64,000 nt of DNA from Microbacterium sp. C7(2022). Its GTDB lineage: Bacteria; Actinomycetota; Actinomycetes; Actinomycetales; Microbacteriaceae. Below the pieces are notes generated by a model. It was not told the DNA's origin. It ran no database searches and saw nothing but the letters and a program-made list of their open reading frames with translations. How positions within the stretch are numbered: position 1 is the first letter of the stretch; each line of letters opens with the position of its first letter. The stretch spans positions 1 to 64,000 of the forward strand of contig NZ_JAPEHV010000001.1 in assembly GCF_028823665.1 (NCBI RefSeq), read 5' to 3'. The position numbers were made by a program, and so were the translations under genes. Positions 55,074 to 63,906 of the stretch are shown piece by piece.

Positions 55074-56582
55074 GTGGATCCCTTCTCCCTGATCGCGACG
55101 GGCCTTGCCGTCGGCGTCGTCCTCTTCATCTCGCTCATCGGATTCTTCGTCTTCCGTGCCTGGTATCAGGTGCCGCGCGCCGACGAGGCGATCGTCATCG
55201 TCGGTAAGAAGGCACGCGACAGTACCGACGGCGAAGCGAACAAGATGACGGTCATCACCGGCCGCGGTGCGTTCGTCAACAAGTTGACGCAGCGCAGCGA
55301 CAAGGTCTCGCTGCGTTCGCGCCAGATCAAGTTCGAGCCGACCGCGCAGACGATCAACGGCGTGACCATCGACTTGACCGGTGTCGCGCTGGTGAAGATC
55401 GGCTCGACCCCCGAGCAGGTACGTCGCGCGGCCGAGCGCTTCGCCTCGCAGGATGAAGCGATCGTCGTGTTCACCACCGAACAGCTCGAAGGTGCGCTCC
55501 GCGGAGTAGTGGCCAAGCTCACGGTGGAGCAGGTCATGCAGGATCGCCAGAAGCTCAGCGACGAGATCGCCGAGGGCATCTCGGGTGACCTGCTCGCCCA
55601 GGGTCTCGTGCTCGACTCGTTTGCGATCCAGGGGATCACCGACAAGAACAACTACATCTCGGCCCTCGGGGCCGTCGAGGTGCAGCGCGTGCGCCGCGAG
55701 GCCGACGTGGCCGAAATCGACGCACAGCGCGAGGTGAAGAAGCGCCAGCTCGCCGCCGACGAGGCGAACCTGATCGAGCAGACCGCCCTCGACAAGAACA
55801 CCGCCGCGGCGAAGTCCGAGGTCGGCCGCGCGAACGCCCAGGCCGAGCAGTCCGAGAACCTCGCCCGCGCCGAAGCCGAGCAGGGCGTTCTGCTGCAGGA
55901 AGCCGACAACACGCAGGCGCGCCTCGACTCGGAGGTCAAGAAGGTCGCCGACGCCGAGAAGTACCGCCAGCAGACCGCGGCCGACGCCGAGGCGTACAAG
56001 CGTCAGAAGAACGCCGAGGCTGACCGCCGCGTTGCGCAGGAGCGCGCCGACGCCGAGGCGTACTCGGTGAACGCGCAGGCCAAGGCCCGTGAGGCATCGG
56101 CATCAGCTGAGGCTGCCGCCGTGCGTGTGCGGGCAGAGGCCGAGGCAGCGTCGGTACGCGTGCAGGCCGAAGCCGAGGCTGAGGCGATTCGCCTCCGCGG
56201 TGCGGCGCAGGCCGAGGCGATCGCCGCGGAGGCGGCGGCGTTGCGCGAGAACGAAGACGCCATCCTTGCGCGCGAAATCATCGGGCAGCTGCCACTGCTC
56301 ATGGCCGAGTTCGCGCGCGGCTACGAGAAGGTCGGCAGCATCACGCTCGTTGGTGGCGACAGCGCGGCCACCCACCTCGCGCGCGAGCAGTCGGCCAGCC
56401 TCACGGCGACCTTCGACAGCGTGAAGTCGGCCACCGGGCTCGATCTGACGACCCTGATTCAGGGGCAGGCCGTGGGCCGTGGCTTCGCGGAGGGGGCGGA
56501 GGGCTCGCAGGGCTCGCAGGGCTCGCAGGGCGATGCGGGCGGCGCAGCGACCGCCGAAAAGCCGGCGCCCGCTACGTCGTAA
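55074..56582 (+). CDS. Flotillin-like SPFH domain protein
   Basis: The 502-residue protein has an N-terminal membrane helix (about residues 5-28), an SPFH/band-7 domain (about 35-200) and a long Ala/Glu-rich coiled coil (about 210-400) with many AEA-type repeats, as in flotillins. These form membrane scaffolds linked to lipid domains. The tail has GSQGSQGSQG, encoded by a 9 bp repeat (GGGCTCGCA) at about 56505-56530 that could vary in number. No NfeD partner gene is adjacent. GTG start. The stop codon overlaps the convergent purC stop by 11 bp. Confidence 0.9.
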   Translation: MDPFSLIATGLAVGVVLFISLIGFFVFRAWYQVPRADEAIVIVGKKARDSTDGEANKMTVITGRGAFVNKLTQRSDKVSLRSRQIKFEPTAQTINGVTIDLTGVALVKIGSTPEQVRRAAERFASQDEAIVVFTTEQLEGALRGVVAKLTVEQVMQDRQKLSDEIAEGISGDLLAQGLVLDSFAIQGITDKNNYISALGAVEVQRVRREADVAEIDAQREVKKRQLAADEANLIEQTALDKNTAAAKSEVGRANAQAEQSENLARAEAEQGVLLQEADNTQARLDSEVKKVADAEKYRQQTAADAEAYKRQKNAEADRRVAQERADAEAYSVNAQAKAREASASAEAAAVRVRAEAEAASVRVQAEAEAEAIRLRGAAQAEAIAAEAAALRENEDAILAREIIGQLPLLMAEFARGYEKVGSITLVGGDSAATHLAREQSASLTATFDSVKSATGLDLTTLIQGQAVGRGFAEGAEGSQGSQGSQGDAGGAATAEKPAPATS

Positions 56583-57474
56583 GCGTGTCGATCAGCTCGC
56601 GGTAGCGCGCGGCGGTGCGCTGCACGATCTCCTGCGGGAGCTCGGGCGGCGTGCCCTGCTTGTCCCAGTTCGCGGCGAGCCAGTTGCGCACGATCTGCTT
56701 GTCGTAGCTGGCCATGCGCTCCTTCGGCGTTGAGCCGGTCTGCCACGCGTGCGCGTCCCAGTAGCGTGACGAGTCGCTGGTGAGCACTTCGTCGGCGAGT
56801 GTCAGTACGCCATCGGCATCGGCGCCGAACTCGAACTTGGTGTCGGCGAGGATGAGCCCCCTCGCCTCGGCGATCGCGGCAGCACGCGTGTAGATCTCCA
56901 GCGACGTGTCGCGAAGCGCCGCAGCGACCTCCGTGCCGACCAGGTCGATCGTCTGCTCGTACGAGATGTTCTCGTCGTGCTCGCCCATCGGCGCCTTGTA
57001 CGCCGGCGTATAGATCGGCTCGGGGAGCCGGTCGCCGTCCGACAGGCCGGCGGGCAGCGCGATTCCGCACACCGTGCCGTGCTCCTGGTACTCGAGCCAC
57101 CCCGACCCGGTCAGGTACCCGCGCACGACGCACTCGACCGGGTACATCTGAAGTGCGCGAACATGCATGGCGCGCCCGGCGACGGCATCCGGAATCTCTT
57201 CCTCACCGCCAGGAACAAGATGGTTCGGGATGCCGCGACCCCCGTCGCCGCCCGCGAGTTGGGCGAACCACCACATGCTGAGGGTCGTGAGCAGCGCGCC
57301 CTTGTCGGGGATGCCAGGGCTGAGCACGAAGTCGAACGCGCTCACGCGGTCGCTCGCGACCACCAGCATCCGCTCCGCCGTGCTGTCATCGGCCGTGTCG
57401 GCAGGCACGTACAGGTCGCGCACCTTTCCGGAGTAGACGTGCCGCCAGCCGGGGAGTTCTGTCGCTTCGCTCAC
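56572..57474 (-). CDS. purC: SAICAR synthase (phosphoribosylaminoimidazole-succinocarboxamide synthase)
   Basis: PurC (300 residues) joins CAIR and aspartate with ATP in purine synthesis. The opening WRHVYSGKVRDLYV, the SDRVSAFDFVLSPGIPDKG motif and VRGYLTGSGW/ADTKFEFG are conserved. The GTG at 57474 is chosen because GATAAT (complement at 57481-57486) lies exactly six bases upstream, a leaderless promoter. The gene ends inside the last codons of the flotillin-like gene on the other strand (both stops within CTACGTCGTAA). Confidence 0.95.
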   Translation of the reverse strand: MSEATELPGWRHVYSGKVRDLYVPADTADDSTAERMLVVASDRVSAFDFVLSPGIPDKGALLTTLSMWWFAQLAGGDGGRGIPNHLVPGGEEEIPDAVAGRAMHVRALQMYPVECVVRGYLTGSGWLEYQEHGTVCGIALPAGLSDGDRLPEPIYTPAYKAPMGEHDENISYEQTIDLVGTEVAAALRDTSLEIYTRAAAIAEARGLILADTKFEFGADADGVLTLADEVLTSDSSRYWDAHAWQTGSTPKERMASYDKQIVRNWLAANWDKQGTPPELPQEIVQRTAARYRELIDTLTT

Positions 57475-57506
57475 CCGCCCATTATCGCCGGTGCCCGTGC
57501 GCACCG

Positions 57507-57598
57507 CGGCAACAGCAGCTGAGGAGGATTCGCCTCGAGAGGATGGATTTTGCCTGGCGGTCCTCTTGGAGTGAATAACCCTTTGCTGCTGTCGCCCG
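57507..57598. repeat. 92 bp palindromic repeat element, copy 1
   Basis: This element opens CGGCAACAGCAGCTGAGG and closes GCTGCTGTCGCCCG; the ends are inverted copies (GGCAACAGCAG/CTGCTGTCGCC, one mismatch), and inner pairs such as GAGGATTCGC/GTGAAT and AGGAT/GTCCT let the whole unit fold into a long hairpin. A second copy in the same orientation is at 59800-59891 with about nine differences. The two copies flank padR and the MFS gene. Confidence 0.85.
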
Positions 57599-57623
57599 GG
57601 GTATCGCGCTGTCGCTCGGAGCT

Positions 57624-57655
57624 ATAGTTCATGTGGACTAATCCACATCGACTAT
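57624..57655. promoter_or_regulatory. Probable PadR operator upstream of padR
   Basis: ATGTGGACTAATCCACAT (57631-57648) has 7 bp perfect arms ATGTGGA/TCCACAT, and outer ATAGT (57624-57628) and ACTAT (57651-57655) extend the symmetry. TATAGT at 57623-57628 may be the -10, so a repressor here would cover the start of transcription. It lies 12-44 bp before the padR start, in the classical autoregulation position. Confidence 0.78.
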
Positions 57656-57667
57656 CGAGGGGGCACC

Positions 57668-58285
57668 ATGGGGGACACGCGCCGCGCACTCACGCCGCTC
57701 GGGCTGATGGTGCTCGCGTTGCTTGCCGAGGGCGACATGCACCCGTACGAGATGATCCGGCTGATGCGCATTCGCCGCGATGACCGCCTCGTCACCATCA
57801 CGAACGGCACGATGTACCACACCGTGGCGCGCCTGCAGAAGGCGGGCCTGCTCGCCGAGGTCGGCGTGGACCGCGACGGCAACCGCCCGGAGCGCACGAC
57901 GTACACGGTGACGGATGCCGGGACCGCGGCCGTCAGCGAGTGGATTCGCCGTGAACTGCCCCGCGTCGACAGCCCAGAGGCATTCCGGCTCGCGCTCGCC
58001 GAGGCGCACAATCTCGACCGCGGCGAGGTCCTCGGCCTGCTGCGCCAGCGGCGCGACGCGCTGCAGGCTCAGCATCGCGAGTACGTCGACAGCCTCGCCG
58101 GCGCGAACGCCAAGGGCGTGCCCGCACAGTATCTGATCGAGCTGGAGCGCGAGGAGGCGCTCCAGCGCTGCGATCTCGCCTGGCTCGACGCCTTCATCCC
58201 CCGTCTCGCCGGTGACGACTTCGCGTGGGGAGACCACGCTGTCACCGATCGTTACCTCGCACAGAGAGAAGCCGCACGACGATGA
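57668..58285 (+). CDS. PadR family transcriptional regulator
   Basis: The 205-residue protein has the PadR winged helix (LTPLGLMVLALLAEGDMHPY ... TNGTMYHTVARLQKAGLL ... TTYTVTDAG, about residues 8-95) and a C-terminal helical dimerisation domain. PadR repressors usually control a neighbouring efflux pump and release DNA on binding a toxic compound. The gene overlaps the MFS gene by 4 bases, and a strong palindrome lies in its promoter. Confidence 0.93.
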   Translation: MGDTRRALTPLGLMVLALLAEGDMHPYEMIRLMRIRRDDRLVTITNGTMYHTVARLQKAGLLAEVGVDRDGNRPERTTYTVTDAGTAAVSEWIRRELPRVDSPEAFRLALAEAHNLDRGEVLGLLRQRRDALQAQHREYVDSLAGANAKGVPAQYLIELEREEALQRCDLAWLDAFIPRLAGDDFAWGDHAVTDRYLAQREAARR

Positions 58286-59787
58286 CCGACATGACCGACC
58301 CGACAGTTCAGGGCGCGGCATCCGCCCCTCAGACATCCCCGATCAAGACCCGCAGCCCGTGGCCAGCGCTCTGGGCGCTGGTGATCGGGTTCTTCATGAT
58401 CCTGGTCGACACGACGATCGTCTCGGTCGCCAACCCGGCGATCAAGGCCGATCTCGACCCGGGCACCCCGAACCTCGACAACGTGGTGTGGGTGACGTCG
58501 GCGTATCTGCTGGCGTATGCGGTTCCGCTGCTGATCACCGGCCGGTTGGGAGACCGGTTCGGCCCCAAGAAGATCTACCTCGTCGGGCTGGCGATCTTCA
58601 CGCTTGCGTCGCTCGCATGCGGGCTCTCCGACACCCTCGGCATGCTCGTCGCGATGCGGGCCGTACAGGGACTCGGCGCGGCGATGATGACTCCGCAGAC
58701 GATGGCCGTGATCACCCGCACCTTCCCGCCGAACCAGCGTGGCGCGGCCATGGGCCTGTGGGGGGCGACCTCGGGCGTCGCTATGCTCGTCGGTCCGCTT
58801 GCCGGCGGCCTTCTGGTCGACAATTTCGGCTGGGAGTGGATCTTCTTCGTGAACATCCCCGTCGGCATCGTCGGCTTCGTGTTGGCGTGGCTGCTCGTGC
58901 CGTCGCTCGAGACGCACCCGCACCGGTTCGACGTCCTCGGAGTCGTACTGAGCGCCGTCGGGCTGTTCCTCCTCGTGTTCGGTCTGCAAGAGGCCGAAGC
59001 CTATGACTGGGGTGTCATTTGGGGGCCGATCTCGGTGTGGAGCCTGATCGCCGCCGGTCTCGTGGTGCTCGGACTGTTCATCTGGCAGCAGTTCAGGACC
59101 AAGAGCGAGGCGCTCGTGCCGATGGACCTGTTCCGCGACCGCAACTTCGCCGTTGCGAACATCGGCATCGCCACCGTCGGCTTCGTAGTGACGAGCATGT
59201 CGCTGCCGTTGATGTTCTTCATCCAGCTCGCGCGCGGGCTCACACCCACCGAGTCGGCGTTGCTGCTGGTTCCCATGGCGATCGCCGCGGGTGTGCTCTC
59301 CCCGCTCGCGGGCCGGTGGCTCGATCGCACCGACCCACGCGTGCTGCTGGTGCCCGGCCTGTTGCTGGTGGCCGGCTCGCTCGTGATGTACGCGGCCATG
59401 ATGAACCTCGACACCCCGATCTGGGCCTTCCTGATCCCGTCCTTCGTCATGGGGGTCGGCAACGCCGGAATGTGGGGTCCGCTGGCCACCACCGCGACGC
59501 GCAACCTGCCGCCGCGCCAGGCCGGCGCGGGTGCGGGCATCTACAACACCACGCGCACGGTCGGGTCGGTGCTCGGCTCGGCCGCGATCGCCGCCTTCAT
59601 GCAGAGCCGCCTCGAAACGAACCTTCCCGGCGCGTCTGAAGCATCGTCGGGATTCGGCGGGGGTTCACTGCCGGATGCCGTCGCCGAACCTTTCTCCGCG
59701 GCCATGGCGCAGACGATCCTGCTTCCTGCCGCCGTGATGCTTGTCGGCGTGGTTGCGGTGCTCTTCCTTCGGCGCCCGCGGGTGTGA
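58282..59787 (+). CDS. MFS multidrug efflux transporter, DHA2 (14-TM) type
   Basis: The 501-residue membrane protein has about 14 helices. It shows the DHA2 hallmarks: VDTTIVSVANPAI in helix 1, motif A GRLGDRFGPKK, motif C-like GPLAGGLLVDNFGWEWIFFV and QGLGAAMMTPQTMAV. Such EmrB/QacA-like pumps expel drugs or metabolites with proton exchange. It is coupled to padR (ATGA overlap) and so is likely induced by its own substrates. The padR-MFS pair sits between two copies of the 92 bp element. Confidence 0.92.
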   Translation: MTDMTDPTVQGAASAPQTSPIKTRSPWPALWALVIGFFMILVDTTIVSVANPAIKADLDPGTPNLDNVVWVTSAYLLAYAVPLLITGRLGDRFGPKKIYLVGLAIFTLASLACGLSDTLGMLVAMRAVQGLGAAMMTPQTMAVITRTFPPNQRGAAMGLWGATSGVAMLVGPLAGGLLVDNFGWEWIFFVNIPVGIVGFVLAWLLVPSLETHPHRFDVLGVVLSAVGLFLLVFGLQEAEAYDWGVIWGPISVWSLIAAGLVVLGLFIWQQFRTKSEALVPMDLFRDRNFAVANIGIATVGFVVTSMSLPLMFFIQLARGLTPTESALLLVPMAIAAGVLSPLAGRWLDRTDPRVLLVPGLLLVAGSLVMYAAMMNLDTPIWAFLIPSFVMGVGNAGMWGPLATTATRNLPPRQAGAGAGIYNTTRTVGSVLGSAAIAAFMQSRLETNLPGASEASSGFGGGSLPDAVAEPFSAAMAQTILLPAAVMLVGVVAVLFLRRPRV

Positions 59788-59799
59788 GCGCGCCGCGCA

Positions 59800-59891
59800 C
59801 GGCAACAGCAGCTGAGGAGGATTCACCTCGAGAGGACGGATTCTGCTTGGCGGTCCTTTTGGAGTGAATTTTCCTTCGCTGCTGTCGCCCG
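59800..59891. repeat. 92 bp palindromic repeat element, copy 2
   Basis: This copy has the same length and orientation as the one at 57507. Several differences keep pairing: for example ATTCGC...GTGAAT in copy 1 is ATTCAC...GTGAAT here. It sits 12 bp after the MFS stop and 20 bp before the purD stop, so it may also serve as a transcription terminator for the two convergent genes. Confidence 0.85.
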
Positions 59892-59911
59892 CGTGCGAGG
59901 GCCCCCGCGGG

Positions 59912-61177
59912 TTACTCCACTCGCGCGGCGATGTCGGTGCGGTACTGGCCGCCCTCGAGCTCGATCCGCGACAGCGCGTCGTACACGCGCGAGCGCGCCT
60001 GCGCGAACGACCCACCGGTCGCCACGACGTTGAGCACGCGGCCGCCCGTCGCAACAAGCCCGCCCTCACCCGCAGCGGTGGCGGCGTGAGCGACGTGCAC
60101 TCCGTCGACGGTGGCGGCGGCATCCACACCCGAAAGTGCGCGCCCCGTGACCGGCGACTGCGGGTAGCCCTCGCTGGCGAGCACCACGGTGACCGTGGCG
60201 TCGGGGCGGAAGGTCGGCGCCGCGCAGTCTTCGAGATGACCGGATGCCGCGGCCAGCAGCAGTTCGGAGAGCGGCTCGATCAAACGGGGGAGCACGACCT
60301 GGGTCTCGGGGTCGCCGAAGCGTGCGTTGAACTCGATGACCTTCACGCCCTGCTCGGTGAGGATGAGCCCGGCATAGAGCAGCCCGATGAAGGGCGTGCC
60401 CTCGGCATCGAGCTGGCGGATCACGGGCTCGGCGACCTCGCGCGTGACCTGCTCGACGAACGCTGCCTCGCTGCCGAAGCTCTCGGCCAGCCACGGCAGC
60501 GGTGAGTACGCGCCCATGCCGCCGGTGTTGGGGCCCTCATCGTCGTTGAGTAGACGCTTGAAGTCCTGTGCGGGGCTGAGCGGTACGACGTGGTCGCCGT
60601 CGCTCAAGAAGAACAGCGATACCTCGGGGCCAGACAGGAACTCCTCGACGAGCACCGCGCCGGTGGGCAGGTAGGTGTCGGCGTGGGCGAGCGCCGCATC
60701 GCGGTCGCTCGTGACGATCACGCCCTTGCCCGCGGCCAGGCCATCGGCCTTCACGACGTAGGGCGCACCGAATTCGTCGATCGCCGCTTCGACCTCGGCG
60801 CGTGTGGCGGCACGCGTCGCGCGGCCGGTCGGCACACCCGCGGCATCCATCACTCGCTTTGCGAACGTCTTCGAGCCCTCGAGTTGCGCGGCGGCTTTGC
60901 CGGGGCCGAAGACCGGGATGCCACGCTCGCGTAGCGCGTCGGCGACACCGGCCACCAGGGGCGCCTCGGGGCCGATCATCACCAGGTCGATCGCATTCTC
61001 GAGCGCGTAGGAGGTGACCTCGACCGGACTGTTGGCGTCGATCGAAACGAGGCTCGCGTCCTGTGCGATTCCGGCGTTGCCCGGAGCGGCGAAGATCTCG
61101 TGGGTCGCCTCCTCTGCGCGAAGGGCGAGGATGATGGCGTGCTCGCGCGCGCCCGAACCGAGTACCAGAATCTTCAC
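59912..61177 (-). CDS. purD: Phosphoribosylamine-glycine ligase
   Basis: PurD (421 residues) makes GAR from phosphoribosylamine and glycine with ATP. It has the opening [14 protein letters not shown], the ATP-grasp stretch [33 protein letters not shown] and [16 protein letters not shown]. The GTG at 61177 has TAGGCT (complement at 61184-61189) six bases upstream, predicting a leaderless mRNA. It is divergent from the sterol carrier gene. Confidence 0.97.
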   Translation of the reverse strand: MKILVLGSGAREHAIILALRAEEATHEIFAAPGNAGIAQDASLVSIDANSPVEVTSYALENAIDLVMIGPEAPLVAGVADALRERGIPVFGPGKAAAQLEGSKTFAKRVMDAAGVPTGRATRAATRAEVEAAIDEFGAPYVVKADGLAAGKGVIVTSDRDAALAHADTYLPTGAVLVEEFLSGPEVSLFFLSDGDHVVPLSPAQDFKRLLNDDEGPNTGGMGAYSPLPWLAESFGSEAAFVEQVTREVAEPVIRQLDAEGTPFIGLLYAGLILTEQGVKVIEFNARFGDPETQVVLPRLIEPLSELLLAAASGHLEDCAAPTFRPDATVTVVLASEGYPQSPVTGRALSGVDAAATVDGVHVAHAATAAGEGGLVATGGRVLNVVATGGSFAQARSRVYDALSRIELEGGQYRTDIAARVE

Positions 61178-61183
61178 CCGCCC

Positions 61184-61222
61184 AGCCTACCCAGGCTCAC
61201 CATCGGCGCGAAGGCGTACCGT
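61184..61222. promoter_or_regulatory. Divergent leaderless promoters of purD and the sterol carrier gene
   Basis: Minus strand TAGGCT at 61184-61189 is six bases from the purD GTG. Plus strand TACCGT at 61217-61222 is six bases from the ATG at 61229. The two start codons are only 51 bp apart. Confidence 0.6.
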
Positions 61223-61228
61223 ACTGGC

Positions 61229-61597
61229 ATGCCTCGCAGTATTTCGACCGCGGATGGCCGCGACGCACTGGGTGCTGTGCGCGCGGCATCCGACTCTGGG
61301 TCCGCGCCCGCACGCGCCGATCTTGCCACCGCCGTGCGCTACCTGCTGCAGTTGCTCGTCGAGAAGGCCCCGGGCCACAGCGTCGAGGTGCGCGTGCCGC
61401 CGTTCGGCGCCGTGCAGGTCGTCGAGGGGCCGCGGCACACGCGCGGCACCCCGCCGAACGTGGTTGAAATGGACGCGCAGACCTGGATCGCGCTCGCGAC
61501 GGGAACACAGGAATGGTCGGATGCCGCCGCCGCCGGCCTGATCTCGGCGTCGGGTGTGCGCGCCGACGTGTCGGATCTTCTTCCGCTGCGGCCCTAA
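61229..61597 (+). CDS. Sterol carrier family protein (bacterial SCP-like)
   Basis: The 122-residue product matches a small actinobacterial family annotated as sterol carrier family protein: RADLATAVRYLLQLLVEKAP, SVEVRVPPFGAVQVVEGP and a closing helix-strand EMDAQTWIALATG ... GVRADVSDLLPL. The fold may bind a hydrophobic ligand, but no activity is proven. It is often found next to purine genes in actinobacteria, as here with purD. ATG at 61229 is supported by the leaderless -10. Confidence 0.82.
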   Translation: MPRSISTADGRDALGAVRAASDSGSAPARADLATAVRYLLQLLVEKAPGHSVEVRVPPFGAVQVVEGPRHTRGTPPNVVEMDAQTWIALATGTQEWSDAAAAGLISASGVRADVSDLLPLRP

Positions 61598-61664
61598 GGC
61601 GATGCCCGCCGCGGACCGGCGCGGGTGAAACGAGCGGCGACTGACCTCTGCGTAGCGCGCTCTC

Positions 61665-61712
61665 CTCCGCGCCCCGTGCCGCCTCACCTCCGGGGCGGCA
61701 CGGGGCGCGGAG
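61665..61712 (+). terminator. Long-stem terminator after the sterol carrier gene
   Basis: A perfect 19 bp stem runs 61665-61683 with 61694-61712 around a 10 nt loop, followed by CGTTTGCG. It lies 67 bp after the stop at 61597 and 27 bp before the next start. Confidence 0.85.
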
Positions 61713-61739
61713 CGTTTGCGCAGTGAGACAATGGACAGC

Positions 61740-62069
61740 ATGGCTGAGCAGCACAACGACCGGATCGAGACCGTGCAGGTGCGTCGTGCACCGAAGATGT
61801 CGGTGTTCCTGCTCCTGGGCGCCGCGCTCGGCATCGTCGTCGCGATGATTCTGACCTTCGCGTTCGACGGCACCGCAGACCCGAGCCCCAACACCGGCTT
61901 CGAGTACTCGCAGGGTCAGGTGTTCGGCTTCGTGGCGCTCATCTGCGCGCCGATCGGCGTCGCGCTCGGCGGGATGGTCGCGGTCATCCTCGACCGGCGT
62001 TCCTCCAAGCGTGCGCGATCGATCCAGATCGACCACGACACCGTCACCGTTACTGACGACGAGAGCTGA
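61740..62069 (+). CDS. Small membrane protein of unknown function
   Basis: The 109-residue product has two membrane helices (about residues 21-42 and 61-84), an acidic/polar N-terminus and a C-terminal tail with RRSSKRARSIQ then an acidic end DTVTVTDDES. I do not recognise a firm family; similar actinobacterial proteins near purine genes carry vague names. The start at 61740 (MAEQHND) gives a sensible topology; an ATG at 61731 is an alternative, and no good ribosome site decides between them. Confidence 0.7.
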   Translation: MAEQHNDRIETVQVRRAPKMSVFLLLGAALGIVVAMILTFAFDGTADPSPNTGFEYSQGQVFGFVALICAPIGVALGGMVAVILDRRSSKRARSIQIDHDTVTVTDDES

Positions 62070-62081
62070 CGGTCGCGAGGT

Positions 62082-62687
62082 CTACGCCAGTTCGGCGATG
62101 ATCGGGTTGATCGCGGCGTCGAAGGCCACCACGTCGCCGCGTAGCCCATCGGTCACGGCGATCGTGAGTGCGCCGATCCACCACACGCCGCGCTGGCTCA
62201 GGGGTAGCACCTGCACATTCAGTTCGAAAGAGTGTGCTCGTCGCCCGACTTGGCGTTCGTACTCGGCGATCGCACTCGCGTAGGCGCGGTAGCTCACACC
62301 GTTGCCGACATCGCGCCGGTAGCGTGCGTGGGCGGACTGCGAGTACGCCAGAGCTTCGGCCGCGAACGGCGTCATCGCCTCGCGCAGTTCATCCGCGCCC
62401 TGCGATGGCAGCGCGACGAGCGTCTCATACCCGTCCACCAATTCGAGCGGCACCGACGAAGCGTGAGCCTCGGGCTCGACGGTCATCTCCCACAGCATCC
62501 GCCACTGCTGTTCGAGCACGTCTTGCGCGGCCGTCGAGCGGTTGTTCGCGCGAGGAGGGATGCCGCGCAGGTGCGGCAATTCGTCAGGATGACGGATGCC
62601 GAGCGCCTGACGTACGTAGAGGGCAAGAAGCACCGGCCGACCCGCGTCTTCGCGGATCAGCCATTCCGGAATGCCGGCGCCGCCCAT
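62082..62687 (-). CDS. Protein of unknown function, 201 residues
   Basis: I do not recognise this protein. It is soluble, mixed helix/strand, with WLIREDAGRPVLLALYVRQA near the start, several Trp/Tyr residues (QQWRMLWEMTV, YETLVALP) and a closing sheet-like region ELNVQVLPLSQRGVWWIGALT. There is no signal peptide or membrane helix. It is divergent from purM with 64 bp between start codons. Codon use is like its neighbours, which supports coding. Confidence 0.72.
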   Translation of the reverse strand: MGGAGIPEWLIREDAGRPVLLALYVRQALGIRHPDELPHLRGIPPRANNRSTAAQDVLEQQWRMLWEMTVEPEAHASSVPLELVDGYETLVALPSQGADELREAMTPFAAEALAYSQSAHARYRRDVGNGVSYRAYASAIAEYERQVGRRAHSFELNVQVLPLSQRGVWWIGALTIAVTDGLRGDVVAFDAAINPIIAELA

Positions 62688-62739
62688 GCCGACAGTGTAG
62701 AAGAGGCGTCACGCGGCATCCATCACTTCCGACCCCGGG

Positions 62740-62745
62740 TAGTCT
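62740..62745 (+). promoter_or_regulatory. Leaderless -10 of purM inside a small hairpin
   Basis: TAGTCT lies six bases before the purM GTG. CGGGTA (62736-62741) and TACCCG (62747-62752) form a 6 bp inverted repeat spanning the -10 and ending at the first base of the start codon; as DNA symmetry it could also be a protein site. Confidence 0.5.
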
Positions 62746-62751
62746 TTACCC

Positions 62752-63900
62752 GTGGGCTCCCCTTCTCGTGACGCCTCTGCGAACCCCTATACCGCCGCCG
62801 GCGTAGATACCGCCGCCGGTGACCTTGCCGTTGAACTGATGAAGTCCGCCGTGCGCCGCACGCACGGACCCGAGGTTCTCGGCGGAGTGGGCGGGTTCGC
62901 CGGGCTCTTCGACGCCAGCGCGCTGCGTGCATACGATCGACCCCTGCTCGCCACCAGCACGGATGGCGTGGGCACGAAGGTCGCGATTGCGCAAGCCATC
63001 GACAAGCACGACACGATCGGGCTCGACCTGGTCGGCATGGTCGTCGACGACATCGTGGTTGTGGGGGCGAAGCCCCTCTTCATGACCGACTACATCGCGT
63101 GCGGCAAGGTCTTCCCCGAGCGCATCGCCGACATCGTGCGCGGCATCGCGCAGGGGTGCTCCGACACCGGCACGGCGCTCGTGGGCGGCGAGACGGCCGA
63201 ACACCCGGGCCTGCTCGGAGTGAATGACTACGACGTCGCAGGCGCGGCAACCGGTGTGGTCGAGGCTGGCCAGGTTCTCGGCGCCGATCGCGTGCAGGAT
63301 GGCGATGTCGTTCTCGCGCTCGCCTCGAGCGGACTGCACTCCAACGGCTACTCCCTCGTGCGACACATCGTCGCCGGCGCGGGCATTCAATACGGCGATC
63401 GTGCCGCTGACCTCGGGTCGAACCTCACATGGGGCGAATCCCTGCTCGAGCCGACCCGCCTGTACACGGCACCGCTGCTGCGCCTCATCGCCGGGCTCGG
63501 CGGAGCGGTGCACTCGCTCAGCCACGTCACCGGTGGCGGCATCGCCGCGAACCTCGCGCGCGTGCTCCCCCAGAACACATGGGTCGATGTTGACCGCTCG
63601 ACGTGGTCGCCGCCGCCGGTATTCCGTGTGCTCGCCGACCTTGGCTCGCTCGACCTGCAGGACACTGAGGGCACCTGGAACCTGGGCATCGGATTCCTCG
63701 CGATCGTGTCGGCCGATAAGGCGGATGCCGCGATCGCCGCCCTGGCAGAGGACGGCATCGCCACGTGGCAGGTCGGTGTGGTTCACACCGACGCCCGTCC
63801 GGACGGGCACTACGAACAGGGCGCCAAGGGCGTCGACGGCGGCGCGGTCCGCCTGGTCGGAGCATACGCAGACGGCTCGGCCGTGAACGGAGCGAAGTAA
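62752..63900 (+). CDS. purM: Phosphoribosylformylglycinamidine cyclo-ligase (AIR synthetase)
   Basis: PurM (382 residues) closes FGAM to AIR with ATP. It carries YTAAGVDTAAGDLAVELMK, LLATSTDGVGTKVAIA, DLVGMVVDDIVVVGAKPLFM, GETAEHPG and HSNGYSLVR. The GTG start is supported by the -10 six bases upstream. purF begins 6 bp after its stop, so both are in one operon. Confidence 0.97.
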   Translation: MGSPSRDASANPYTAAGVDTAAGDLAVELMKSAVRRTHGPEVLGGVGGFAGLFDASALRAYDRPLLATSTDGVGTKVAIAQAIDKHDTIGLDLVGMVVDDIVVVGAKPLFMTDYIACGKVFPERIADIVRGIAQGCSDTGTALVGGETAEHPGLLGVNDYDVAGAATGVVEAGQVLGADRVQDGDVVLALASSGLHSNGYSLVRHIVAGAGIQYGDRAADLGSNLTWGESLLEPTRLYTAPLLRLIAGLGGAVHSLSHVTGGGIAANLARVLPQNTWVDVDRSTWSPPPVFRVLADLGSLDLQDTEGTWNLGIGFLAIVSADKADAAIAALAEDGIATWQVGVVHTDARPDGHYEQGAKGVDGGAVRLVGAYADGSAVNGAK

Positions 63901-63906
63901 CACCCC

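Noticed and set aside
57507..59891. Composite transposon hypothesis for padR-MFS
   Set aside because: No transposase is encoded between or beside the 92 bp copies, and I cannot identify target-site duplications, so I report repeats rather than a mobile element.
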